The translations under genes were made by a program, and so were the position numbers. Below, one piece after another: positions 50,665 to 59,357 of a stretch of 62,555 bases of DNA. The stretch comes from Bacteroidales bacterium (GTDB lineage: Bacteria > Bacteroidota > Bacteroidia > Bacteroidales > UBA932): contig JAFZZW010000053.1 of assembly GCA_017615615.1 (NCBI GenBank), forward strand, positions 1 to 62,555. Reading direction: 5' to 3'. How positions within the stretch are numbered: the stretch's first letter is position 1; each line of letters starts with the position of its first letter. The notes under the pieces were generated by a model. It had not been told where the DNA came from. It searched no databases and saw only the letters and a list, made by a program, of their open reading frames with translations.

Positions 50665-51062
50665 AAAGTATAGAAGAAATAGAGAAACTGGAACTGGAGG
50701 AGCTGGAAGCCGCCGCGCTCCAAAACGAGGGGCCCGTTCCCTCCGGACTCGAAGACCGCATCCTGGCGTCGCTTGCCGCCAAAGAGATTGTGGCCTTGCA
50801 GCCCGAACCGTCTCCGAAAGCCTGGCTCCCTTATGCCGCCCTGGCGGTCGCCGCCGCACTCGCAGCCGTCGTGATCATCCCCCGGAGCGGATCCCATAAA
50901 CTCATGGACACTTTCGACGATCCCTATCTTGCTTACGCCGAGGTGGAAGCAACATTCAACAGAATATCGGACAAAATGGCGGCCGGCGTCGAACTGGCGG
51001 CCAAGGCGGGTGAAACCGCCGACAAAACAGTAGAACTTATCAACAAATTCTCAGAACAATGA
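50661..51062 (+). CDS. Small single-pass membrane protein, candidate anti-sigma factor
   Basis: A 133-residue protein: acidic helical N-terminus (MKSIEEIEKLELEELEAAAL...GLEDRILASL), one transmembrane helix at about residues 54-74 (PYAALAVAAALAAVVIIP), and a short external part. Size, topology and position after the ECF sigma gene fit an anti-sigma factor, but no ZAS or RskA motif is seen, so this is inference. Overlaps by 4 bp on both sides. Confidence 0.6.
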   Translation: MKSIEEIEKLELEELEAAALQNEGPVPSGLEDRILASLAAKEIVALQPEPSPKAWLPYAALAVAAALAAVVIIPRSGSHKLMDTFDDPYLAYAEVEATFNRISDKMAAGVELAAKAGETADKTVELINKFSEQ

Positions 51063-51544
51063 AACGCATCATCATACTTGCAGCCCTGCTGCTCATCACA
51101 ATAGCATCCTTCGCCCAGAGCGGAAAAAGCATTTATCAGAAATATTCGGAAGCGGAAGGCGTGAGCGCCGTGTACATCTCGCCGGCGATGTTCCGGCTGA
51201 TCGGCAAGATTCCCGACCTTACCGTAGAGGGAAAGCACGTGAACCTGGCGCCGATTATCCAGAACCTGTCCGGGCTCTATCTGATCGACAGCGAGAATGC
51301 CAGGATCAACTCAACCCTGAAGGCCGACGCAGAGAAGTTTGTCCAGAACGGGCACTACGAGATGCTCATGGAGGCCAAGGAATCGGGCGAAAGCGTGAGA
51401 ATGTATTCCGTCGGCTCGGAAGCCATAGTGAACGGATTCGTAATGATTGCCGACGAGGGCCCCGAAACGACCTTCATCTACCTGGACGGCAAAATGAACA
51501 GGGACGATCTCGAGAGGCTCATCGCCGAGAAGATCAAGGATTGA
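51059..51544 (+). CDS. DUF4252 protein, exported
   Basis: A 161-residue protein with a cleavable signal peptide (ending ASFAQ) instead of the lipobox of its paralogue at 49692-50192. DUF4252 blocks are clear: GVSAVYISPAMFRLIG, LSGLYLIDSENA, LMEAKESGESVRMYSVG, FVMIADEGPETTFIYLDGKMNRDDLERLI. Last gene of the four-gene operon; convergent with the SGNH esterase gene, 11 bp away. Confidence 0.85.
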   Translation: MKRIIILAALLLITIASFAQSGKSIYQKYSEAEGVSAVYISPAMFRLIGKIPDLTVEGKHVNLAPIIQNLSGLYLIDSENARINSTLKADAEKFVQNGHYEMLMEAKESGESVRMYSVGSEAIVNGFVMIADEGPETTFIYLDGKMNRDDLERLIAEKIKD

Positions 51545-51555
51545 CCAACGAGTAG

Positions 51556-52266
51556 TCAATACTTCCAGACACCGAGGTCCTTCAGCCCCTTGGCGACCAT
51601 TCCCGCCACTATCGCGGCTCCTTCTCCGGTAAGGTGGGAACGGTCGTCTTTTGAAGCGTCGCGCTTGTCCCGGACAAAATACGGGGTCGCAGCCTCCAGC
51701 GAACCGAGTTCCTTCAGCCACTGGTATGTGAGCTCCTCCAGGTCTATCACTGGAGTACCGGTCGACGCGCCCAGCGCCTTCATGGCGGCGGGGTAATCGC
51801 CGTGGGTGCGCATGGGATTTCCGTTGCTGTGATAGTAAAGCCGGCACATGCTGGTCACCAGCACCGGGACTCCGCCTTTGGCGCGGGTCTCGTCAATCAT
51901 AGTCTTAAGGTTGGCCTGATAGGTGGTATAAGGGTCCGTCGCGTGAGCTTCGTCGGATTTCTCATCATTTGCGCCGAAATGGATAAGCACGACGTCGCCG
52001 GTGACTATGCCCGCACGGAGCCCGGCCCACCGGCCTTCTTCGATAAACGACTTGGTACTCTCTCCGCCTATTGCATGGTTGCTGATCATGACACCGCCGC
52101 CCAGGGCGTCCGAGAGGCATTCGCCCCAACCGGTCTGGGGGCGGGATTCGGCTCCGTAAACGCAACATCCGGAGTCCCCGGCTATCAGGATCTTGGGAAC
52201 ACGCTCGCAGGTGGCACCTGTAATCAACAGTGCGGCGGCAATCCCACAGAATAAGAATCTTCTCAT
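51556..52266 (-). CDS. Stand-alone SGNH esterase lipoprotein (rhamnogalacturonan acetylesterase-like)
   Basis: A 236-residue protein starting MRRFLFCGIAAALLITGATC, a lipoprotein signal. The SGNH blocks follow almost at once: IAGDSGCCVYG (Ser), NHAIGGEST, IHFGANDE (Asn) and DRSHLTGEG (Asp/His), ending GLKDLGVWKY. It aligns along its length with the esterase parts of 15958-17568 and 47222-49633, which end GLKDLGLWK. The F module is missing, so this is the esterase without its carrier. The ATG at 52266 is chosen because the upstream extension has no signal-peptide character. Confidence 0.85.
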   Translation of the reverse strand: MRRFLFCGIAAALLITGATCERVPKILIAGDSGCCVYGAESRPQTGWGECLSDALGGGVMISNHAIGGESTKSFIEEGRWAGLRAGIVTGDVVLIHFGANDEKSDEAHATDPYTTYQANLKTMIDETRAKGGVPVLVTSMCRLYYHSNGNPMRTHGDYPAAMKALGASTGTPVIDLEELTYQWLKELGSLEAATPYFVRDKRDASKDDRSHLTGEGAAIVAGMVAKGLKDLGVWKY

Positions 52267-52410
52267 ATCGATTTTTAGTAATGGCGGGTAAATGTAGTCA
52301 TTTTTAAGCAAATAGCTGATTATCCGGTCCGGAAAAGACACCAATTTTAAAACCACATCGAACAGTTCAGAATAGTATCGTTAACTTCGCAACCTTGTTT
52401 ATTACAAACC

Positions 52411-54717
52411 ATGACCAACCGCATTCTAATTGGATTAAGCACATTGTTTGTCCCTCTTCTCCTTTGCTGTACGCAGGAGGAGTCAGAGCCCATCTGTCCG
52501 GGTGGCGGCAAACAGATCGTGATCACAGCCGGGTTCGAGCAGCAGGCCCCCGCCGGCGCGCAAACCAAAACCTATGTGGCCGGCGGCTCGGAAATCCGCT
52601 GGAGCTCAGCAGGAATTGACAAGGTAATCTACGTCTTCGACAGCGCCGGAAACAAGAACGTCTTCACCAGCACTTCTACGACGGCAGAAGCAGTCCGTAC
52701 ATTTACCGGCACCATCACCGACAACTCAACCATAGAGTATGTCCTTTGGACTGGAAAGAGCTCGGGAAGTGATAAGAGCGAACTTGTCAAGACACCAGGA
52801 GGAGCCGGAACCGAGACCGTCACCTCCGGCGGAAGCGCCTCGTTCACCAAGACTGAATTGCTTCCGGAAGCGTCTATCTTTTCCGGAACCACCCTGGCTC
52901 TGCCCGCAACCCAGACCGTAAATAACTACAACTCTTTCGCGGCAAATGCCAACATTGCGGTGATGAAGGCCGGAGACAGCTGCCTCAAGAGCGTATTCGG
53001 CTATCTCCGGTACAGGATTCCCCTGTCGAACGTGGACAATTATGCCACCATCAAGTCCATCACCATCTCTGCAGATGAAGACATCGCAGGCCGGGTGGAA
53101 ATAAACTATACCGGGGACGAGCCGGTTGCCACCATAGTTGCCAACGGCTCAAAGACCGTCACGGTAAACACCCGCTGGCAGACCAACTCGCCCGCTCATT
53201 ACGAGCCCGGCATTTACTTCGCCGTCCTTCCGGTGGGCACATATCACAATGTGAGCATAGAAATCACACCACTTGCCTACGGCACCTCTACCGATAGTAC
53301 CGCCACCAAAGATCCCTTCACCATCTATTGCCGCGGTGATGTCGTAGTTGAACGCGGCAAATATACGGACCTGGGCACTCTTCCAATAGCTGAATCGGCA
53401 TCCTCCAACCCGGGATTCAAGTTCGACACGGACCTCTTCCAGGAGTTTACCGACCCCGTATCCGGCGTGGTTTCGTACCAGCTCAAGTCCGAAGCCCTTG
53501 GCTGGGACAACTCGCAGTCCCCTTACTACGTGACCAAGGCCATGACCAACGACGAGCGTTTCATCTTCTTCATGGTATCTGCCAATGAATTCAGGCCTTC
53601 CTACCACAGTCTCTCCAAATATGAGCGCTCGGCCAAAATCCTGGACCTGGAGACCAGGAAACTGTATACTTTCTATGCCACGGACGGATGCTATCCATAC
53701 ATGGACCCCGTGAACGACAAGATATATTATTGCATCCTCAACGATACAAGGACTGCCGCCAAGTTCTACATGAGAGACCTTCTGAACGCCCCCGACGTTG
53801 AAGTCCCCCTTGCCGATTTCCCCCAGCAGCTTCTTTCCTCCGGCGGAACAATCAAGAGGGTTTGTTCGCACCTTACCCTTACCCAGGACAAGACCAAGGT
53901 CTTCCTGGATTCCAGGGTGGGAGATACATTCTACCAGGGCCTTCTGGACCTCTACTCCGGCGTCTGGACCGAATGGAGCCACAACAGCGAGGTCAACCTC
54001 ACTCACGGTCAGCTCAACCCCACCAGGGACGATGAAGCCCTGCTTGCCGTTGACGGCTGGGACGACACCAGCGGCGTCCACCACTCCATTGTGAAAGACC
54101 CGGACGGGGAGTTCAACGGAGACGGGACCTATCCCCGCATGCAGATAATGACCTCGGACGGCAACCGCCGGACGATCCGCCCCAGCGATCCCTGGAACGG
54201 CGCCACTCACGACGGCTGGCATCCCGACGGCAATCATCTCTACTGGTGTGCCGGCATGCACTTTGACAACCAGGGCAATCCTATTCTCACCGGCGGAACA
54301 GCCACAGGCGGCTTCCATACCCGCAGCATCCGCAACGAAAGCGAGTATGTGTATTACGTTGTCGGACGGGCCACCCACTGTTTCCTCTCTGAAGACTGGT
54401 TTACAAACGAAAACAAGATGTACGCCGTATATGACGATGACCGTCCTTACGGTCCTTACACGACGGGTTACTACCGCGGCGGCCCCTGGAAAGTCTGGTT
54501 CTACAACGCCCAGACCCAAAAGGAAATAGCCATCTACTCGGGCATGGTTCCTTATGCCATGGATCCCGCGAAGGAGTCCCGAATCCATCCAGACCCTCAC
54601 CCGAATTTCGTAGTGCATGACAAATATGTCATTTGCACCGCATACGGATCCGACGGCAATCTGCATCTCAGCATAACGCCAGTCGACCAGCTTATTACCA
54701 AATCTCTTGAAAACTGA
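52411..54717 (+). CDS. Modular lipoprotein: F module plus PL22-like beta-propeller (second copy)
   Basis: A 768-residue lipoprotein (Cys19/Cys20 in LLLCCTQEE). F module about 25-325: KTYVAGGSEIRWSS, VIYVFDSAGNKNVFTS, ANIAVMKAGDSCLKSVFGYLRYR, IYFAVLPVGTYHNVSIEITPLA, VVVERGKYTDLGTLP. Propeller about 335-768: TDPVSGVVSYQLKSEALG, NLTHGQLNP, GATHDGWHPDGNHLYWC, RATHCFLSEDW, HPDPHPNFVVHDKYVIC. Compared with the copies at 10442 and 25779 it has insertions before and after the HDGWHPDG block. It begins an operon with the LVIVD lipoprotein 5 bp downstream. A weak TAACTTCG box lies at 52382-52389. Confidence 0.75.
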   Translation: MTNRILIGLSTLFVPLLLCCTQEESEPICPGGGKQIVITAGFEQQAPAGAQTKTYVAGGSEIRWSSAGIDKVIYVFDSAGNKNVFTSTSTTAEAVRTFTGTITDNSTIEYVLWTGKSSGSDKSELVKTPGGAGTETVTSGGSASFTKTELLPEASIFSGTTLALPATQTVNNYNSFAANANIAVMKAGDSCLKSVFGYLRYRIPLSNVDNYATIKSITISADEDIAGRVEINYTGDEPVATIVANGSKTVTVNTRWQTNSPAHYEPGIYFAVLPVGTYHNVSIEITPLAYGTSTDSTATKDPFTIYCRGDVVVERGKYTDLGTLPIAESASSNPGFKFDTDLFQEFTDPVSGVVSYQLKSEALGWDNSQSPYYVTKAMTNDERFIFFMVSANEFRPSYHSLSKYERSAKILDLETRKLYTFYATDGCYPYMDPVNDKIYYCILNDTRTAAKFYMRDLLNAPDVEVPLADFPQQLLSSGGTIKRVCSHLTLTQDKTKVFLDSRVGDTFYQGLLDLYSGVWTEWSHNSEVNLTHGQLNPTRDDEALLAVDGWDDTSGVHHSIVKDPDGEFNGDGTYPRMQIMTSDGNRRTIRPSDPWNGATHDGWHPDGNHLYWCAGMHFDNQGNPILTGGTATGGFHTRSIRNESEYVYYVVGRATHCFLSEDWFTNENKMYAVYDDDRPYGPYTTGYYRGGPWKVWFYNAQTQKEIAIYSGMVPYAMDPAKESRIHPDPHPNFVVHDKYVICTAYGSDGNLHLSITPVDQLITKSLEN

Positions 54718-54722
54718 GCGCC

Positions 54723-57665
54723 ATGAACAGATACTTATTTACAGGATTCGTTTTCGTCCTCTTTGCTCTGGCTTCATGCGAACAGAAGGAGACCCCGGAG
54801 AGTGAAAACCCCGAGGTTGTCAACCGCAGCGAAAAGATTTCCCTCACCCTGGGATTCGAGAACCAGCTTTCGACCGACACAAAAATCCACGTTTCCGGAG
54901 ACAGAATCCTCTGGAGCAGTGGCGATCGAACCGTCTACGTCTTTGACAGCGAAGGCAACAAGAACACATTCACCAGCGAGGAAAACACAGTTTCTGAGAC
55001 CCGCACCTTCGAAGGCACCATCACCGCCGGCTCCGAAATCGCGTATATCCTCTGGACCGGCAAGAACAGTAATGACGAAAGCGCCCTCTCCACAGTATAT
55101 GGCGGCCCTTTGACAGGTGAAGGAATTACCGAAGGCAACGGCGGCTCCGTGGTTGAATGGGACAGGACCAAATCTTCCGGCTTCTTCACGCACGAAATCA
55201 TCAGCGGCAGCACGCTGCAGGTCGTCAACCCCCAGAATATATCCACCACCAACACCTTTGCCTCCAATGCCAACATCGCCATAATGAAAAAAGGCGACAC
55301 CGTATTCCGGAACGTATTCGGCTATATCCGTTTCACTGTTCCCCAGGGTGCCGACGGCAACGCCGCCATCAAGTCCGTGTCTTTCACGGCCGACGAGGAC
55401 ATCGCAGGCAAAATCCAGATAGAGTATGCCACAGACGAGCCGGTAGCAACCATCGTCGAAGACGGGGTTAAAACCGTTACTGTGAACATGCGCTGGAATG
55501 AAAAAACCAACCGATATGAGGACGGAACGTTCTACGCCGTCGTCCCTCCGGGAACGTACAACAACCTGAAAATCATCGTCACCCCCTTTGCCGACGGCGC
55601 CTCCGCACAGGATGCCGCCACCGGGACTCCCTTTACGCTTGCCAGCGCAAGGGCTGTCACGATAAAGAGGGGCAAGTACATCAACTGCGGAACGCTTCCG
55701 GGGACCAAACCAGGCTCGTCGGACGTAATCGGCCAGGTTGCCGAAGTGCTTCCCGGCCATATCGGCGGCATCTGTGTCGAGGGCAATGTGCTCTATGCCG
55801 GCAGCAATGGAAAGATCTATGTTTACGACATCAGCACCCCCATGTCGCCCAAGCTCTCCACCACCCTGTCAATCCGTGGCAACGCCCGTCAGATTACCGC
55901 ATATAACGGAAGGCTCTACGTAACATCCCGCGACTCCGGCGTTTGGATATTCACCATCGGGAATCCCCTGAGGCCGATGTTCTCCAAGCGCTACGACACA
56001 GTTGAGCTTGCAACCGGCATTGACGCCGCCGGAAACTGCATGTTCGTAGGAGAGCGGCAGAACGGCGTGGAGTTCGTGGACGTGTCCGACGAAACGTCAC
56101 CGAAACATATCAGGATAATCAAGACGGACGAGTCCCAGAGCGTATTCTATCACAACGGATACCTCTACTCCGGGGAGTGGGCCGCCGGAAAGGTCACAAT
56201 CTTCAATGCCCAGCAACTGCATAATATCCAGAAACTGAAGACAATCAACCTTCAGGGCTACGGAGACGGTCTTTGGGCTACCGGGAACAGACTGTATGTC
56301 TCTACCGGCCACCATCACCGCAACGAAACGCCTTCAACGGTGAATGGCGACGGGCACGGTGTGGAAATCTGGGATGTAGAAAACCCGGCGGATCCCAGGT
56401 TCATCTCCCGTGTAGAATTCGACAATTTCTACCAGTCCGGAATCGACTACTGGCTCCCCCGCCCGTCAGGAGACGGCAAGACGCTGTTCTGCGGCGACGT
56501 CTTCAACGGCCTTTACATTGTGGATATCACCGATGAGAACAACCCCTCCATCATCAAGCACTACACCCTGAGTGCAGGAAAGGCGGTAACATCCCTTGCC
56601 CTTGCCGACGGCGTCGTTTACGTCGCAACTTCCGGAGACGGCCTCCTTGCCATGAAATGCTCCCGTGCAAAACCTTGCACCCGTGACCGCGGAACACTGC
56701 CTACCGGTAATTTCGCAAGATACGATTACACCACCTCCGGAGACAGGTTCACCGTCTGGAAGCCCACCGGACGCGGTGCCGTCCACAGCGTAGCCGCCTG
56801 GGGAGACGCCCTCTTCGTGGGATGCGGCGACGCCGGATTCTCCGTTGTGAAAGTCACAAGGAACGGTAACGACGTTACGGCAACCCAATACTCCAGGCTT
56901 GACCTGCCTTTTGCCGGCGGCGTTGCAGTGCGCGGCAACAGGCTGTACGTATCAACCGGAGAAAACGGCATTGCCGTGTACAACATCTCCAGCGGGCCGG
57001 TCCTTACCTATGTCGGCCGGATCAAGGAAGACCTTGAGACGAACGAAGTGAACCGCTTCAGCGGCTGGGTAAGCGCGCCTAACGACAAATACGTCGTGAA
57101 CGCATCCCGTTATTCCGGCTTCCAGTTCATATCCGTAGGAGGCACCGACTCGGAGCCTGTCTTTACCTACCGCGGCTCAAAGAGCCAGAACCTGAACTAC
57201 AACAAGTTCATTTCCGAGGAAGTCTGCGACGGAGACCGTCTTCCTTACGCCACCCGCGACGGACTTATCTGGATAGACCTCTCCTCCACGGAATCCATAA
57301 GCACATCCGCCCTCCAAACGAACATCAAGAGCACGGTTTCCAGCGGCGTCACCAACTTCAAGGACGGCAAGGCCCTGGTGTCCCTGAGCAATAAGTTCTG
57401 CCTCGTTGACAGCGGAGCCGGTTCCGGAACCGAGATCGGCAACAACTCAGCCTTCACGGGCATCCCCCGCTGGGACGGCAACAATACTGTGCTTATAACC
57501 AATTTCTCCGGCCAGTACGTCACAAAGGTTGACTTCACAAACGTGAACAGCCCCTCGATCCTCTGGCAGGAAACCGATATGTCCGGCAATCCCGAGCCGG
57601 GAATCATACTCAACGGAAAAGCAATAATCCCCTGTGGTTATCAGGGACTGTTAATAGAGAAATAA
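54723..57665 (+). CDS. Modular lipoprotein: F module plus LVIVD-repeat beta-propeller
   Basis: A 980-residue lipoprotein (Cys19 in FALASC). F module about 25-330: IHVSGDRILWSS, TVYVFDSEGNKNTFTS, LQVVNPQNISTTNTFASNANIAIMKKGD, TFYAVVPPGTYNNLKIIVTPFA, VTIKRGKYINCGTLPG. The rest, about 335-980, is built of LVIVD-type repeats (GNVLYAGSNGKIYVYDIS, NGRLYVTSRDSGVWIFTI, GVEFVDVSDETSPK, FNGLYIVDITDENNPS, NRLYVSTGENGIAVYNIS), long enough for more than one propeller. No catalytic signature is seen; binding or scaffold function is inferred. Only 1 nt separates its stop from the next small gene. Confidence 0.83.
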   Translation: MNRYLFTGFVFVLFALASCEQKETPESENPEVVNRSEKISLTLGFENQLSTDTKIHVSGDRILWSSGDRTVYVFDSEGNKNTFTSEENTVSETRTFEGTITAGSEIAYILWTGKNSNDESALSTVYGGPLTGEGITEGNGGSVVEWDRTKSSGFFTHEIISGSTLQVVNPQNISTTNTFASNANIAIMKKGDTVFRNVFGYIRFTVPQGADGNAAIKSVSFTADEDIAGKIQIEYATDEPVATIVEDGVKTVTVNMRWNEKTNRYEDGTFYAVVPPGTYNNLKIIVTPFADGASAQDAATGTPFTLASARAVTIKRGKYINCGTLPGTKPGSSDVIGQVAEVLPGHIGGICVEGNVLYAGSNGKIYVYDISTPMSPKLSTTLSIRGNARQITAYNGRLYVTSRDSGVWIFTIGNPLRPMFSKRYDTVELATGIDAAGNCMFVGERQNGVEFVDVSDETSPKHIRIIKTDESQSVFYHNGYLYSGEWAAGKVTIFNAQQLHNIQKLKTINLQGYGDGLWATGNRLYVSTGHHHRNETPSTVNGDGHGVEIWDVENPADPRFISRVEFDNFYQSGIDYWLPRPSGDGKTLFCGDVFNGLYIVDITDENNPSIIKHYTLSAGKAVTSLALADGVVYVATSGDGLLAMKCSRAKPCTRDRGTLPTGNFARYDYTTSGDRFTVWKPTGRGAVHSVAAWGDALFVGCGDAGFSVVKVTRNGNDVTATQYSRLDLPFAGGVAVRGNRLYVSTGENGIAVYNISSGPVLTYVGRIKEDLETNEVNRFSGWVSAPNDKYVVNASRYSGFQFISVGGTDSEPVFTYRGSKSQNLNYNKFISEEVCDGDRLPYATRDGLIWIDLSSTESISTSALQTNIKSTVSSGVTNFKDGKALVSLSNKFCLVDSGAGSGTEIGNNSAFTGIPRWDGNNTVLITNFSGQYVTKVDFTNVNSPSILWQETDMSGNPEPGIILNGKAIIPCGYQGLLIEK

Positions 57666-57666
57666 T

Positions 57667-57804
57667 ATGACCAGAATGCAATATCTGTCGCCCTCGACTA
57701 AAACAGTTTACATCAAAGCTGCAAGGCCTGTTTGCACATCATCGTACGGAATCGAAAAAATGGAGTCTTCCGGGGACATTCTCGAATGGCGCGTGGAAGA
57801 ATAG
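57667..57804 (+). CDS. 45-residue conserved small peptide upstream of an F-C lipoprotein (second copy)
   Basis: ATG at 57667, TAG at 57802-57804. It begins MTRMQYLSPSTKTVYIK, has one Cys (RPVCTSS) and ends SSGDILEWRVEE. Same length (45 residues), same (I/L)SP near the N-terminus, one mid-protein Cys and same (S/D)SG..(I/L)EW near the C-terminus as the peptide at 25615-25752; both directly precede an F-C gene. No export signal. The larger overlapping frame from 57732 begins inside it and is not needed. Confidence 0.68.
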   Translation: MTRMQYLSPSTKTVYIKAARPVCTSSYGIEKMESSGDILEWRVEE

Positions 57805-57812
57805 TGATGACC

Positions 57813-59309
57813 ATGAAAAAGTTGTTATTTTTTGTCACGGTATTGATTACCGCCGCTTCCTGCACCAAAGAGCTGGAGCCCAGCGCCGCCGATAATCACA
57901 CCCTTACCATTTCTGCCGGTTTCGAACGGGACGCGGCCGATGGAACCAAGACCTATATGAAGGACTATGCCGCAGGAACCATCTGGTGGGGCAACACCAC
58001 CCAGGACAAGACCCTCTTCGTATTTGACGGTTCCGACACCAAGAACACCTTCACCAGCAACTCCGAGCAGTCCGAGGCTATTCGCCGCTTCACCTGCGAC
58101 AACTGGAGCGGCGGGGACTGGAAACTGGCCGTATGGACCGGCCGGAATGCCGGAAGCGACCAGTGTTCATTAAGCGGAAACATACTTACAGGCTCCACCC
58201 TGAAGGTTAATAATCCGCAGACCGTGAGCAACTCCAATTCCTTCAACAACACCTCCAACATTGCGGTGATGAAGCCCGGTGACGGTTCTCTGAAGAATGT
58301 CTTCGGTTACCTCCGTTTCACTCTTCCCACTTATCCCGAAACCACCCTTGCCGCAATCAAGTCCGTGGTCCTGAGTGCCGACGAGAACGTTGCAGGCGAC
58401 GTCCGGATTGATTATTCCGGAGCAAATCCTGTCACCACAATCATTGCCAACGGTTCCACGGCGCTCACGCTCAACACCCGTTACAAAGACAGCGGTCCTA
58501 CAGGATATGAGGCAGGCACCGTGTTCATGATACTTCCTGCAGGCACATATCACCACGCCAAGCTTACTATCACTCCCTTCACCTCAACGCCGAACACCCA
58601 GGACGCCACCACCGGCACTCCCTTCACCCTGGATTGCAACGGAGACCTGGTAATACAGCGCGGAAAATATACCGACTGCGGAACCCTTCCCGCCAAAAAG
58701 CCATGGCCAAACGACAGTGACGCCTTTGACTACGGACTTTCTGCAGGAAGTACCCGTAAGGCAAACATATCCGGTCTGTTAGGCGCTCAGGGCGCCATCA
58801 GCGAACCTGTCCTTCATAACGGAGTAACCTATGGCGGCCCGGGAATGAATTATTACGGGAACAGGATACTGAGCCAGAAGGTTGCATCCGAGTGGAGTAC
58901 GGAATACCCCGACGTTATCCCGGCGTCCCGCTACTTCTCCTTCAAGATAAACCGTCCCGGCACGGTACGCTTCTATCCCGCCCCGGCAAGTAAGGACGGA
59001 GATGTCCTGAGGGTGCCCACCTATCACCTTGCAGTTGTCACCATCGTGGACGGAGTAACCACGGCTAAGATTGTCCGGACGTTTACCCCGGAGGCATCAG
59101 ATATCGCTGACGGGACTATCTCTGCAAACCGCCAAGACGCAAACGTCTATTCGGATGATTGGCAACACTTCTGGGTTTCCATTGCTATTAGTGAAGAGGA
59201 TATCAAGGGCATAGACTCCGCCGCCACAGTATATCTTTACCATAGGAATACCGCCGTAAATACTCTGGCCGTCAATTACTGGCCGCTCGAGTGGACCGTG
59301 GCCGACTAA
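57813..59309 (+). CDS. Modular lipoprotein: F module plus C module (second copy)
   Basis: A 498-residue lipoprotein (MKKLLFFVTVLITAASCTKE, Cys17); an ATG at 57807 two codons upstream is an alternative start. F module about 20-285: KTYMKDYAAGTIWWG, TLFVFDGSDTKNTFTS, LKVNNPQTVSNSNSFNNTSNIAVMKPGD, VFMILPAGTYHHAKLTITPF, LVIQRGKYTDCGTLP. C module about 290-498: NDSDAFDYGLSAG, FSFKINRPGTVRFYP, DSAATVYLYHRN, YWPLEWTVAD. Closest in design to 24012-25598, sharing even the WWG and KPWPND/WPND linkers. Last gene of the cluster starting at 52411. Confidence 0.8.
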   Translation: MKKLLFFVTVLITAASCTKELEPSAADNHTLTISAGFERDAADGTKTYMKDYAAGTIWWGNTTQDKTLFVFDGSDTKNTFTSNSEQSEAIRRFTCDNWSGGDWKLAVWTGRNAGSDQCSLSGNILTGSTLKVNNPQTVSNSNSFNNTSNIAVMKPGDGSLKNVFGYLRFTLPTYPETTLAAIKSVVLSADENVAGDVRIDYSGANPVTTIIANGSTALTLNTRYKDSGPTGYEAGTVFMILPAGTYHHAKLTITPFTSTPNTQDATTGTPFTLDCNGDLVIQRGKYTDCGTLPAKKPWPNDSDAFDYGLSAGSTRKANISGLLGAQGAISEPVLHNGVTYGGPGMNYYGNRILSQKVASEWSTEYPDVIPASRYFSFKINRPGTVRFYPAPASKDGDVLRVPTYHLAVVTIVDGVTTAKIVRTFTPEASDIADGTISANRQDANVYSDDWQHFWVSIAISEEDIKGIDSAATVYLYHRNTAVNTLAVNYWPLEWTVAD

Positions 59310-59357
59310 TCACGAAAGCCCACAGGTTGCAGCGGGCCATTTCATGAGTCCGGCCGC

